Source of the DNA: Desertifilum tharense IPPAS B-1220 | Lineage (GTDB): Bacteria > Cyanobacteriota > Cyanobacteriia > Cyanobacteriales > Desertifilaceae | Assembly (NCBI RefSeq): GCF_001746915.1 | Contig: NZ_MJGC01000110.1 | Location: 103,082 to 167,081, forward strand | Direction of reading: 5' to 3' | DNA length: 64,000 bases | Shown here: positions 37,001-44,739 of the stretch, piece after piece | Layout of the letters: every line of letters starts with the position of its first letter | Numbering within the stretch: the first letter of the stretch is position 1 | Notes under the pieces: model-generated | Databases searched by the model: none | The model's input: only the letters and a program-made list of their open reading frames with translations | Told to the model about the DNA's origin: nothing | Made by a program: the position numbers and the translations under genes

Positions 37001-37670
37001 CGGAGGCGCTAGGGATAACGACGGTACCGCCCACGGCCAGCAAGCCGAAGATGTCGTAGACAGAGAGGTCAAAGCTGAAGGAGGAAACGGCTAAAACGCG
37101 ATCGCACCTCGTAACGCTAAAGCGCTGGTTAATGTCGAGGAGGGTATTGACAGCCCCCCGATGGGCGATCGCGACGCCTTTGGGTTTGCCTGTGGAACCG
37201 GAGGTGTAAATCACATACGCAAGGTTATCCGGCGTTACGTCACTCTGGGGATTTTCAGCAGGCGTACCGTCTAGGTCTGTATCTAAGCAGATGACTTGGG
37301 CGCTATGCTCTGGCAGGATTGGGAGTAACGCTTGTTGAACCAGCAAGACGGGCGTTTGCGAATGCTCTAACATATACGCCAGTCGGTCGGGAGGGTAACT
37401 GGGATCGAGGGGAACGTAAGCACCTCCTGCTTTGAGGATACCCAGTAAGCCAATGACCATTGAGAGCGATCGCTCGACGCAGATCGCCACGAGAACTTCA
37501 GGGCCAACTCCTAACTGTTTGAGGCGATGGGCGAGTTGGTTGGCTCGATCATTCAATTCTTGGTAGGTTAAGGACTGCTTTTGATAGACTAGCGCGATCG
37601 CATCTGGCGATTGTTGAACTTGGAACTCAAAGAGTTGGTGGAGACAAGCCTCCTGAGAATGACCAAGCAT
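31050..37670 (-). CDS. Bimodular NRPS, A(MT)-PCP-C-A(PilZ-like)-PCP
   Basis: The 2206-residue synthetase starts without a C domain, so module 1 is a loading module. A1 (about 10-895) is split by a methyltransferase and followed by PCP1 (Ser962, GGHSLLA). The C domain (about 1010-1440) has HHIIMDG near 1155. A2 (about 1480-2095) is split by a PilZ-like domain and followed by PCP2 (Ser2131, GGHSLLL). By alignment to GrsA, the A1 code reads DLYDLSLIWK, close to the known Cys code DLYNLSLIWK, and the A2 code reads DALWLGGTFK, close to the Val code DAFWIGGTFK; both are predictions. The start is the ATG at 37670 after AAAGGAAGA; a TTG 66 bases upstream is less likely. It is the first gene of the cluster. 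Confidence 0.94.
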   Translation of the reverse strand: MLGHSQEACLHQLFEFQVQQSPDAIALVYQKQSLTYQELNDRANQLAHRLKQLGVGPEVLVAICVERSLSMVIGLLGILKAGGAYVPLDPSYPPDRLAYMLEHSQTPVLLVQQALLPILPEHSAQVICLDTDLDGTPAENPQSDVTPDNLAYVIYTSGSTGKPKGVAIAHRGAVNTLLDINQRFSVTRCDRVLAVSSFSFDLSVYDIFGLLAVGGTVVIPSASASPDPAEWLDTLHQAQITLWDSAPPLMQMLVDYATARNLNLPDSLRLVLLSGDWIPLTLPDRIHTLGNPETAVISLGGATEASIWSILYPIAQVEPHWKSIPYGRPMTRQQFHILNEYLEPCPNGEAGQLYIGGIGLARCYWRDPEKTRDRFIIHPQTGDRLYCTGDLGRYLPDGNIEFIGRIDHQVKIRGFRIELGEIEATLRQHPEVGDAVVIVREDTPNHKRLVAYVVRPPQNASEADEDSELLSQWQAIYNTTYSQTPTPQNQTFNIVGWNSSYTGQPIPEAEMHEWVEHTVERILQLQPQQVLEIGCGTGLLVSRIAPHCTHYWAADFSGQALRCIEQMRQSVSGLEHVTLLERSADNFEGIAEASLDTLIINSVIQHFPSIDYLVAVLEKAVKAVRKGGKIFLGDLRSLPLLEAYHTSVQLYRADQGETRSQLLNTAQLAIAQEEELVIDPAFFNALKHHLPEIAQIEILPKRGIHHNELTRFRYDVTLEIGEPLPVTSDIQWLEWQPHWTLAEIEERLRSQRPLKIGWRHITNARLETELKTQQWLHNNAAPDTVGEWQTYLQTQPPQGLDPEALWQLAQALNYQIHISWLNTDASGCYDVVFQQTSIESPLVLAAETPVSPQPWQHYANQPLQQIVAQKLIPRLRCFVQDKLPDYMTPDRFVLLEALPLTPNGKVDRRSLPAPDASRPDLEEQYVAPRTELEATLAEIWADVLGIERVGIYDNFLALGGHSLLAIQIDGRLRNALQVELPGDSLFTCPTVASLAQRILESNATPTRQPVATLQPVSRHSYLPLSWNQQQLWFLKQLAPDAPVYNEPCTIHFASEIQVDALEKALHELIKRHESLRTRFTIVEGKPVQVIDSPAATFDLPLVDLRKLPSNQREDRALHLAGQEAKAPFDLATGPMMRATLIQLGDTDYRLFLTFHHIIMDGISIYNAFLPELATLYEAFKNHSPSHPPLALPELPLQYADFAVWQQQILQGDTLKPQLDYWQQQLADLPVLQLPCDYPRPTTPSFQGARQRLALSKPLTEALKVLSQQAGVTLYMTLLAAFKVLLYRYSGQEDIVVGTFSAGRNPPETAEMMGFFVNTLVLRTDLSGNPSFQTLLSRVRDVTLNAYAHEEVPFEQLLTTLRPERRPGENPLFQVAFAPQPPMPVLSQGWQVSYLDVETDTAKFDLTLDVEERPEGVIGRLEYNTERFKPDTIERLLGHWQTLLESVVANPEQKIAQLPLLTARERQQLAVWNQTQTDYPQQACVHQLFEEQVARSPQATALIFADQHLSYQELNQRANQLAHYLQNLGVGPEVLVGICVERSLDLIVGLLAILKAGGAYVPLDPTYPPQRLTLMLEDAAVPVLVTQSALRASLPAHRARVVCLDADLPQIQQQSWENPTSPATSDQLAYVMYTSGSTGVPKGVNVMHRGIVRLVKNTHYANFSAEEVFLQLAPVAFDASTLEIWGSLLNGARLAIMPPHPPSLSELGQAIQQHQVTFLWLTAGLFNLMVNEQLEALKSVRQLLAGGDVLSVPHVQKVLQALPECQLINGYGPTENTTFTCCHPITEASWAGGSIPIGRAIANTQVYLLDAHLQPVPIGIPGELYIGGEGLARGYFKRPELTAEKFIPHPFNPEPNTHLYKTGDLARYLPNGDLEFLGRIDHQVKIRGFRVELGEIEALLAQHPDVRETAVLKQDDATGNPRLVAYIVSNLTPERTPWDIECLAEYQGNLATTVRTQDISPNGVGLVDVPKSWMLHQRVRLYFQLPTATEKRWFEGTIVWKQDTQVGVELALNLSEQTLFHQSIDYLLETQGFLKVLQRAAVGSLRQWLKQKLPDYMMPSSFVFLNALPLTANGKVDRKALSIPESSIPQSEETYVAPQTEIEQMLVALWQQILGLPQVGVEDNFFDLGGHSLLLVQMHSQLQQQMNRAISMVDLFKYPTISALADYLNPTRDESLNSTSQESDKAQLRQRAMQQKAALNRRKPQRR
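31620..31878 (-). other. PilZ-like domain inserted in the second adenylation domain
   Basis: Residues about 1930-2018 of the NRPS lie between the A8 motif (RGFRVELGEIE) and A10 (NGKVDRKAL). They carry the PilZ core: TQDISPNGVGLVD matches (D/N)xSxxG, followed by VRLYFQLP, a strand FEGTIVWK, and VGVELALNL. The RxxxR switch before the domain is incomplete: the expected first Arg is Leu in LTPER, and only the second Arg is present. PilZ proteins usually bind c-di-GMP; binding here is possible but weakened by that change. Confidence 0.75.
35510..36245 (-). other. Methyltransferase domain inserted in the first adenylation domain
   Basis: The SAM motif VLEIGCGTGLLVSRI and the later SLDTLIINSVIQHFPS and GGKIFLGDLRSL are those of NRPS-embedded methyltransferases. 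The insertion lies between A8 and A10 of A1, the place where N-methylating domains usually sit. The whole insert, with its C-terminal extension of unknown role, is about 400 residues. N-methylation of the first amino acid is therefore predicted. Confidence 0.88.
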
Positions 37671-37808
37671 TGCGATTCTTCCTTTGGTTGTGTAGGGATT
37701 AATGGTGGGAGCAAAGGACAACGTTTGCAAGCCCAAGCTTGCATTGCCAAGTTATAGAAATGTTGTGAAGTTCAAAAGCGATGGATTGAAAGAGCGCTCT
37801 CGGTTTGG

Positions 37809-37839
37809 TGTAGAGGTGCTTGACTGAAACGTCTCTACA
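37809..37839. repeat. Degenerate GTAGAGACGTTTC-type palindrome
   Basis: TGTAGAG and CTCTACA enclose a degenerate core with AAACGTCTCTAC. This palindrome type is widespread between genes in cyanobacteria. It lies in the 361-base gap upstream of the NRPS start, where no promoter could be identified with confidence and no other gene is seen. Confidence 0.5.
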
Positions 37840-37976
37840 GGATGTATGGGGCTAGTTAAGGCTTTATTTCGCTCGCTGAAGAATAATCTGACACCTGTTG
37901 AACTTATATGGGTAAAGCTTAAGCTTGCAGCGATCGCGGTCACTGTTTTTCAGAATAAATCTCAATAAATATGAAA

Positions 37977-38006
37977 GCCTACACTCTCCTAAGCGAGAAT
38001 GTAGGC
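37977..38006 (-). terminator. Hairpin terminator of the sugar dehydrogenase gene
   Basis: GCCTACA and TGTAGGC pair over 7 bases and continue with TCTC/GAGA after one mismatch. On the minus strand TTTCATATTTATT follows. It lies 26 bases past the stop. Confidence 0.6.
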
Positions 38007-38031
38007 AATTGTAAGGCTTTGAGGCGTTAGG

Positions 38032-39246
38032 TTAGGGTCTGCCGTTGTAGGAAACGCGATAGATGACCCCATTGGTATCATCGGTAAATAGCATCGAACC
38101 GTCTGGAGCGATCGCTAAACCGACAGGCCTACCAAATTGGGCTTGTCCATCGTTGGTGAGGAACCCGGTAATAAAATCCTCAAATTGGACGGGTTGATTA
38201 TTCTCAAAGCGGACGCGCACCAGCTTATATCCTACGGGTGGGTTGCGGTTCCACGAACCTCGCATGGCAATAAAGGCATCTCCGCGATACTCGGCGGGAA
38301 ACTGGGAACCGTTGTAAAACGCGAAGGCTAGGGGAGAACTGTGGGCTTGGTAGGTGAGAACGGGGGGTTCGGTTTGGGTTTGACAAAATTCTGCTTTACT
38401 CATCCCTTCAGGGTTGGCGGGGAGAAAAACATCCGGTTGGCGATCGCCCCAACAAAATGGCCAGCCATAATGTCTACCCTGTTGAATGCGGTTGAGTTCT
38501 TCGGGGGGTTGATCTTCGCCGCGCCAGTCAGAACCATGATCCATTCCCCACAACTCACCCGTGACGGGATGCCATCCAAAACCAATCGTATTTCGCAACC
38601 CACGGGCATAGATGCTGCGGTTGCTACCATCGGCTTGCGCCCGCAGGAGGGTGGCGTGTTCTTCGTTGGGTTCTTCGCAAGCATTGCAGGTACTCCCCAC
38701 CGATAAGTACAGCATCCCATCGGGCCCAAAGGCTAGGGTGCGGTTGGGGTGTTGTCCGGCATCAGGGATATCGTCAATTAACAGTTGCGGCGATCCTTCG
38801 GTCCCATCAGGGCGCAGATCGGCGGCATAGAGTTCGGTATCGGTGACAAAATAGAGGCGGTTTTGGTGAATGGTAATGCCGTTCACATATTCCAGATCGG
38901 AGGCTACCGTGCGTCGTCGATCGGCGCGTCCGTCGCCGTTGGTATCGGTGAGGGCGAGTACATCCCCTTGTTCGCGACGCGTTACGTAAATGGTGCCATT
39001 AGGGGCGACTGCAATCTTGCGGGGGTTGCCAAGATCGGTGGCAACAACGCCGATCTGAAACCCTTCAGGCAGCCTTAAGCGTTGCACTAATGCTTCGTTG
39101 AATTCTAACAGTTCGGGGGTGAAAAGATGCCCTTCCATCCGTTCGATCCGGAGTTGTTCGGGCAGTTGGGCAGAGGCGGGAGAGAGAATTCCAAGGAGGA
39201 ATGCTCCGGCAAGCAATAAACGTCCTGATGTTCTCTTGAACAGCAT
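38032..39246 (-). CDS. PQQ-dependent aldose-type sugar dehydrogenase
   Basis: The 404-residue protein has a signal peptide (core LLLAGAFLLGILSPASA, cut near residue 26) and a six-bladed propeller like the soluble glucose/aldose or sorbosone dehydrogenases: LGNPRKIAVAPNGTIYVT, HPNRTLAFGPDGMLYLSVGS, RGLRNTIGFGWHPVTGELW, MDHGSDWRGEDQPPEELN, GRPVGLAIAPDGSMLFTDD. The DTNGDGRAD segment could bind calcium. It should oxidise a sugar in the periplasm if PQQ is available; many cyanobacteria do not make PQQ, so the real cofactor is uncertain. It runs in the same direction as the biosynthetic cluster and lies upstream of it, but has its own terminator. Confidence 0.87.
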   Translation of the reverse strand: MLFKRTSGRLLLAGAFLLGILSPASAQLPEQLRIERMEGHLFTPELLEFNEALVQRLRLPEGFQIGVVATDLGNPRKIAVAPNGTIYVTRREQGDVLALTDTNGDGRADRRRTVASDLEYVNGITIHQNRLYFVTDTELYAADLRPDGTEGSPQLLIDDIPDAGQHPNRTLAFGPDGMLYLSVGSTCNACEEPNEEHATLLRAQADGSNRSIYARGLRNTIGFGWHPVTGELWGMDHGSDWRGEDQPPEELNRIQQGRHYGWPFCWGDRQPDVFLPANPEGMSKAEFCQTQTEPPVLTYQAHSSPLAFAFYNGSQFPAEYRGDAFIAMRGSWNRNPPVGYKLVRVRFENNQPVQFEDFITGFLTNDGQAQFGRPVGLAIAPDGSMLFTDDTNGVIYRVSYNGRP

Positions 39247-39707
39247 AAAAGGGTTCTCTGAGCAGTTGTTAAGCGATAGGAGGGAGGCTGCAAAACCAGG
39301 TTGAGCAACTTCCCATAAGAGGCGCAGAGTTAGAGGGATTTGATAAACGCGATTGGATCTAAGCTGTAGCGAATTTCAAACACGAGTTTGAACCAGGGAG
39401 ATTCAGAGCTGTATCGATGGATTTAATGGGGTCAAAACCGACAAGATTAACAGGACTTGCTGGCTTTTGACGATTCCAAAGGAGGGGGTTCAATGCTCTT
39501 TTTGAAGTTTTGTCGAGGCAACTTTTAAGGGTAGGATAGACTAGCTTTCTCAAACTGAAATGAACTGGAGTTAGGTTAAGAGATTGCGATCGCGATCGCA
39601 TCTTCCAAAAGACAGAAGTTAATGGATGGAGTGCTATCTCAAAATCATCCCAAAGTTAGAGTTTTTGTGAAGTTAGATTGGATTGTTTTTGGTGAGGAGT
39701 GAGATTA
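39247..39707. other. Intergenic stretch between divergent dehydrogenase and porin genes
   Basis: The 461 bases hold no gene. A double HIP1-like GCGATCGCGATCGC lies near 39,590 and a good ribosome site GAGGAG before the porin start. Promoters for both genes must lie here, but none is clear enough to mark. Confidence 0.4.
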
Positions 39708-41288
39708 ATGGGCGTAAGTTTAAAGGCGCTAGCGATCTTAGGCACGGTTGGGATATTCTCCCCTGTGGCGGCGTTAGAGCTTCCCTTAACTGAGGAATTG
39801 CTAGAGAATGCAATAACAAATCGCGATTCTTTAGCACAAATTACTTCAGTATCAAATTTATCAGACGTACAGCCAACAGATTGGGCGTTTCAAGCTTTAG
39901 AATCTTTAATGGCTCGTTATGGTTGCTTAAGCGGTTATCCCGATAATACCTTTCGCGGCAATCGAGCCTTAACGCGCTATGAGTTTGCTGCGGGTGTGAA
40001 TGCTTGTTTGGATCGCATCCTCACCAGAATTAGCGATTCCTCTTTAGAAGTTTCTTCAGAAGATTGGTTAATCTTAAACCGATTGCAAGAAGATTTTGCC
40101 GTTGAATTAGCCGCGCTGCAAACTCAAGTCGATCGTTTAGAAACCCAAGTCGCGCAACTGGAAAATCAACAATTTTCTCCCATTGTGCGTTTGAATACTT
40201 CAGTGGTGTTCGCGGGGACTGACTTAATTGGCGATCGCGCTGACGCTAACCCCGATACGCAGATTAACTCTAATTTTGCCCTCAACTATCGGATGCGCTT
40301 TAACCTAGTCTCCAGTTTTACTGGACGCGATCGCTTAATGGTGCGCTTGCAATCTTCTAACCGCGTTCCTAACTTTAGCGGTGTTTCAGGAACCGAGATG
40401 ACGCGCCTTTCCTTTGAAGTCGGCAATACCAACGATCGGATTAATCTTAACTTACTAGAATATCGCTTTCCTGTAGGCGATCGCCTTAACCTCTATCTCT
40501 ACGGAAACGCCGCCTCCCACCATTTCTATACCAACGTCCTCAATCCTTACTTTGCCAGTTTTGGGGGTGCCAAAGGTTCGCCTTCCCGCTTTTCCGAACG
40601 CAACCCCATTTATCGGATCGGCTTTCTCAGTCCGGGGGGTGCAGCCGCCAACTATCAGTTTAGCGATGCCGTGCGCTTAGACTTTGGCTATTTAACCGAT
40701 AATTTGAATAACCCCGCCGCAGGTGCCGGACTGTTTAATGGCAGTTATAGCGCATTAGGACAGCTTACCGTTAGACCGGCCTCTAACCTAGATTTTGCCT
40801 TCACCTACGTTCGCAACTATGCCGCCAATGGTAACTTACTGCATCGCACCGGAAGTGAATTTTCTAATACTCCCTTTGGTTTAGGCGTTCCCTTAACCTC
40901 CAATTCCTATGGACTGCAAGCCTTATGGCGAATGACTCCTCGCTTCGCCGTTAGCGGGTGGTTTGGTTATACTCAAGCGAATCGAGTTGATGGCAGGCAG
41001 GGACAAGCCGACGCGATCAACTATGCTGTTAACTTAGCCTTTCCCGACTTATTCAAGGATGGGGCCGTGGGTGGAGTGGGTTTTGGGATGCCGCCGAAAG
41101 TGATTCGCAACACCCTTTCGCAACGACAAGATCCCGATACTGGGTTTCATTTAGAAGCGTTTTATGAGTATCCCCTGAATCGCAATATTAAATTGATTCC
41201 GGGCGTTATGTATCTGGTAAACCCAGACCACAACGCCGCTAACGGGAATATTTTTGTGGGGACGTTTCGCACCGTGTTTAACTTCTAA
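39708..41288 (+). CDS. OprB-type outer-membrane porin with SLH segment
   Basis: The 526-residue protein has a signal peptide (LKALAILGTVGIFSPVAA). An S-layer-homology-type segment follows at about 50-110 (VQPTDWAFQALESLMARYG, GYPDNTFRGNRALTRYEFAAGVNACLDRI), then a coiled coil (about 125-155), then a beta-barrel of about 360 residues ending in VGTFRTVFNF with the C-terminal aromatic. This is the standard cyanobacterial porin layout; members have been linked to iron or carbohydrate uptake, but the solute here is unknown. The start is the ATG at 39708, 8 bases after GAGGAG; an in-frame GTG lies 9 bases upstream. Confidence 0.93.
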   Translation: MGVSLKALAILGTVGIFSPVAALELPLTEELLENAITNRDSLAQITSVSNLSDVQPTDWAFQALESLMARYGCLSGYPDNTFRGNRALTRYEFAAGVNACLDRILTRISDSSLEVSSEDWLILNRLQEDFAVELAALQTQVDRLETQVAQLENQQFSPIVRLNTSVVFAGTDLIGDRADANPDTQINSNFALNYRMRFNLVSSFTGRDRLMVRLQSSNRVPNFSGVSGTEMTRLSFEVGNTNDRINLNLLEYRFPVGDRLNLYLYGNAASHHFYTNVLNPYFASFGGAKGSPSRFSERNPIYRIGFLSPGGAAANYQFSDAVRLDFGYLTDNLNNPAAGAGLFNGSYSALGQLTVRPASNLDFAFTYVRNYAANGNLLHRTGSEFSNTPFGLGVPLTSNSYGLQALWRMTPRFAVSGWFGYTQANRVDGRQGQADAINYAVNLAFPDLFKDGAVGGVGFGMPPKVIRNTLSQRQDPDTGFHLEAFYEYPLNRNIKLIPGVMYLVNPDHNAANGNIFVGTFRTVFNF

Positions 41289-41292
41289 ACGC

Positions 41293-41317
41293 GAGATCCC
41301 CAGAACTAGGGGATCTC
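41293..41317. terminator. Bidirectional hairpin between porin and catalase genes
   Basis: GAGATCCCC and GGGGATCTC form a perfect 9-base stem with a 7-base loop, starting 5 bases after the porin stop and ending 11 bases before the catalase stop on the other strand. No strong U run follows. Confidence 0.65.
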
Positions 41318-41327
41318 AACGGTTGAG

Positions 41328-43442
41328 TTAGGCGGGAACCTTACTCTTCTGTTGTCGCATCCAATGACGGTGTTGCGCGATCGCTTCAATGAACGTTTGA
41401 GCAACCGCGTGCATATTGGAGGCGTTTTGAACGCTAATAACGCCGGAGTCGCTGCTGACTTCCCCTTGGGAACCGTTTAAATGAACGCCTTGAATTTGGG
41501 AAGCTTTCAGCAGTTCCTCCCCTTCCCCGGTGGCTGCGATCGCCTTACTATGCCGGAATGCTTCATTAATAAAATGAATCGCATCGCCTTGTTGTTTGAG
41601 CGTTTCAATACTTTGCGATCCGCCAGGGACATAAATCGCATCAAACATCACCGAGGCTGAGGTCAAAAATGTTTTATCGACCTCCATCTCCTCACCCGTC
41701 GAACTGGTGATGGTATTACTAAATTGCGAAACAATCATCGCCTTTGCACCCGCGTTTTGTAAGGCTTGTTGCATCGCGTTTACCTGAGAGTTATCAAACC
41801 CATCGGCGGCTAAGATGGCAACTTGGCGGCTTGAGACGGTATCCTTAACCGTATTTTCCATACTCAAGGCCGGAGAACTCTGACCGTGGTTCTGCGCGAC
41901 GGGTTGGGGTTCGGGAATGCCAATACCTTTGGCGACGCGTTTGGCGAGTTCGTTGTCAATTTGGTTAAATAAATCCACCATCCGCTGGCGAATCTCTTTA
42001 TATTGCACTTTACCTAACTCAAAATGAGCCGCCGAGACGATGTGGTCTTTCTCCGCTGACGACATGCTATTCCAAAATAGCGTTGCTTGGCTGAAGTGGT
42101 CTTTGAAGCTATCGCTGCGTTTGCGAATTTTATGACCTTCCACCTTTTCGGCGTAGTGCGTAAAGGCGCGCAGGTTTTCTGGGTTCGCCATCGGACAGCC
42201 ACCGCCTAGGGAGTTGGGAGAATAATTGGTGCGACCTTTATCAATGGTCTGGCGAGAATACCCGTCGCGCTGGTTGTTGTGAACCGGACAGGCGGAACGG
42301 TTGATGGGAATTTCGGCAAAGTTGGGGCCGCCTAAGCGGATCAATTGCGTATCGAGGTAGGAAAAGAGACGACCTTGCAGTAAGGGGTCGTTGCTGAAGT
42401 CAATTCCAGGGACGACATGACCGGGGTGAAAGGCAACCTGTTCGGTTTCGGCAAAGAAGTTATCCGGGTTGCGGTTCAAAACCATTTTGCCAATGATTTT
42501 GACGGGTACCATTTCCTCTGGAATGATTTTAGTAGGGTCGAGGATGTCAAAGTCGAATTTATGCTCGTCTTCCTCTTCAATGATTTGCACCCCTAATTCA
42601 AATTCGGGATACTCTCCCATTTCAATCGCGTTCCACAGGTCGCGACGATTATAGTCGGGGTCTTTCCCGGCGAGTTTTTGGACTTCATCCCAAACGAGGG
42701 AGTGCATTCCGAGTTTGGGTTTCCAGTGAAATTTGACAAAGCGTGCTTTTCCGGCTTCGTTGATGAAGCGGAAGGTGTGAACGCCGAAGCCTTCCATCAT
42801 TCGGTAGCTTCTCGGTAAGGCCCGGTCGGAAAGCACCCACATAATCATGTGCATGGATTCGGGCATTAAGGAGATAAAATCCCAGAAGTTATCATGCGCG
42901 GCGGAAGCTTGGGGAATTTGATTATGGGGTTCTGGTTTGATGGAGTGAACCAGGTCGGGAAATTTAATCGCGTCTTGGATAAAGAAGACAGGCATATTAT
43001 TGCCCACTAAATCGTAAACGCCTTCTTCGGTGTAAAATTTGGCGGCAAAACCGCGTACATCGCGCACGGTATCGGCAGAACCTCGGAAGCCGACAACGGT
43101 AGAGAATCGAACAAAGACGGGGGTTTTGGCGTTGGGATCTTGGAGGAATTTGGCTTTGGTATATTCCGCCATTGATTCGTAAACTTGGAAGTAACCATGC
43201 GCCCCTGAACCGCGAGCATGAACGACTCGTTCGGGAATTCGTTCGTGGTCGAAGTGGGTCATTTTCTCGCGAAAATGGAAGTCTTCCAACAAAGTCGGGC
43301 CGCGTTCTCCCACTTTTAGGGAGTTATCTGTATCGTCAATGCTGACCCCTTGGTTTGTGGTTAGTTCTTCTCCTGTTTCTCGGCGAAAGGTTTCGAGTTG
43401 TTTGTCTTTGCTATGCTCATCTACTCTACGATCGTCGTTCAT
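41328..43442 (-). CDS. katE: Large-subunit monofunctional catalase (HPII type)
   Basis: The 704-residue enzyme breaks hydrogen peroxide to water and oxygen. The heme catalase core carries the distal His in RVVHARGSGAHG, Asn in LVGNNMPVFF, and the proximal Tyr in LFSYLDTQLIRLGGPNF. A C-terminal domain (about 545-700, RQVAILAADGFDNSQVNAMQ, YVPGGSQSIETL) has the class I glutaminase/DJ-1-like fold of clade 2 catalases. There is no signal peptide. No ribosome site stands out before the ATG. Most cyanobacteria rely on KatG or peroxiredoxins, so a KatE-type enzyme is less common there. Confidence 0.96.
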   Translation of the reverse strand: MNDDRRVDEHSKDKQLETFRRETGEELTTNQGVSIDDTDNSLKVGERGPTLLEDFHFREKMTHFDHERIPERVVHARGSGAHGYFQVYESMAEYTKAKFLQDPNAKTPVFVRFSTVVGFRGSADTVRDVRGFAAKFYTEEGVYDLVGNNMPVFFIQDAIKFPDLVHSIKPEPHNQIPQASAAHDNFWDFISLMPESMHMIMWVLSDRALPRSYRMMEGFGVHTFRFINEAGKARFVKFHWKPKLGMHSLVWDEVQKLAGKDPDYNRRDLWNAIEMGEYPEFELGVQIIEEEDEHKFDFDILDPTKIIPEEMVPVKIIGKMVLNRNPDNFFAETEQVAFHPGHVVPGIDFSNDPLLQGRLFSYLDTQLIRLGGPNFAEIPINRSACPVHNNQRDGYSRQTIDKGRTNYSPNSLGGGCPMANPENLRAFTHYAEKVEGHKIRKRSDSFKDHFSQATLFWNSMSSAEKDHIVSAAHFELGKVQYKEIRQRMVDLFNQIDNELAKRVAKGIGIPEPQPVAQNHGQSSPALSMENTVKDTVSSRQVAILAADGFDNSQVNAMQQALQNAGAKAMIVSQFSNTITSSTGEEMEVDKTFLTSASVMFDAIYVPGGSQSIETLKQQGDAIHFINEAFRHSKAIAATGEGEELLKASQIQGVHLNGSQGEVSSDSGVISVQNASNMHAVAQTFIEAIAQHRHWMRQQKSKVPA

Positions 43443-43701
43443 GGTAATTCTACCTAGAGAAATTCTGGAGGGCGGTTTCCATTCCAGGTCTCGGCATTAG
43501 GGTCTACAAAAAGAGGAATGGAAGGCTCTATTTCTTTCAACTTTAGAAGGAAATCTGGAGGAAAGATGGCTCGCTAGAGATTTATGACTTAGGGTAGATT
43601 TTGGCATCGCAAAGAAGCGCGATCGCTCTCTCGTTAGACGGATGAATTTTGTACTTTTGTCTGAACTCAAATTGCGATCGCGCTCAGAAATTAAGTTATA
43701 T

Positions 43702-44586
43702 TTAAGGCTGCATTAACGTTGAATGTGTGACTTGAACGGCTTTTACTAAGTCTTGATGAATGCTGTTTGAGGCTGCGACAATAAATCCCGGACGCTGATA
43801 ATCGGTGCTTGAGTGTAGCGGTGGGGGTGGATTTCCTTCTAAGGTGGTAACGATGCACCCGGCAGATTGTGCTAGAAAGGCTAAAGCGGCTCCATCGATC
43901 CATTTACCCGTCCGAATAATGGCTCCAGCTAATTCACCGCTGAACATGCCGTTGAGATTGGGAATTTGGACTTCATGGGAATAGCCAGTGGCAATGTCAA
44001 AAATCTGATACTGGTCTTTTAAGGCAGGTGCGATCGCTTCCATTCCCCACCCTAATAAAATAGCGGGTTGGGTTTCGCTAATTTGTAAAGGACGACACGC
44101 CTCTAGGGGATCTTCTAATTTTCCTTGCCAAGCGCCTTCACCCCGCAAGGCATAATAGTAAATATCTTGGGCGGGAGAAATGGCGAGTACGGCTTCAAAT
44201 TCATCGGCATTTAGAATAGCGAGAATAATTTGATAGTTGTCATGTCCATCGAGGTAAAATTGAGTCCCATCAATCGGATCGAGGGTGACTAAATAATCGC
44301 CCTGTTCGCCTAAGTCAATGGCTCGAAAATATTTGGTATTGTACGATTGCTCGTATTCTTCACCAAAAAAGCGAATATTGGGAAATGAGCCAATTAGCGC
44401 GACTTCTACAAGGGTTTGAATGGATAAGTCTGCATCGCTTAAAGCGGCTGCAAACATATTTTCCTGTTCTTCTTTAATCGGACGTGCAGCAATTTGCGGT
44501 TGAATTTGTCGCGCATAGGCGGCTGCAACTCTCAGATGGGGAAGGAGAGTGTTGAGAATCTGGCGAGGGGTGGGTGTTTGCTGCAT
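43702..44586 (-). CDS. Inositol-monophosphatase-family phosphatase
   Basis: The 294-residue protein has the metal-binding motifs FFGEEYEQ, DPIDGTQFYLDG and KWIDGAALAF in order, as in the IMPase/FBPase/CysQ superfamily. The length and text are nearest to CysQ-like or inositol-phosphatase-like enzymes, but the substrate (inositol phosphate, PAP or fructose bisphosphate) cannot be assigned. The ATG at 44586 is preferred over a TTG 21 bases upstream. It is divergent from the MtfA-like gene. Confidence 0.85.
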   Translation of the reverse strand: MQQTPTPRQILNTLLPHLRVAAAYARQIQPQIAARPIKEEQENMFAAALSDADLSIQTLVEVALIGSFPNIRFFGEEYEQSYNTKYFRAIDLGEQGDYLVTLDPIDGTQFYLDGHDNYQIILAILNADEFEAVLAISPAQDIYYYALRGEGAWQGKLEDPLEACRPLQISETQPAILLGWGMEAIAPALKDQYQIFDIATGYSHEVQIPNLNGMFSGELAGAIIRTGKWIDGAALAFLAQSAGCIVTTLEGNPPPPLHSSTDYQRPGFIVAASNSIHQDLVKAVQVTHSTLMQP

Positions 44587-44739
44587 AACAATTCTTAAGT
44601 TTTGCAAGGAAAGCCACTGTCTACTGTAACGGCTTTCGTAACCCTTAAAGAGGATTTACTTCGGGGGAGTGAGTTTGCGACCGATCGGGGTTGCTAAAAT
44701 GGAAGTCTACAGCATTGCGATCGCAAGGGTTATCGGTGA

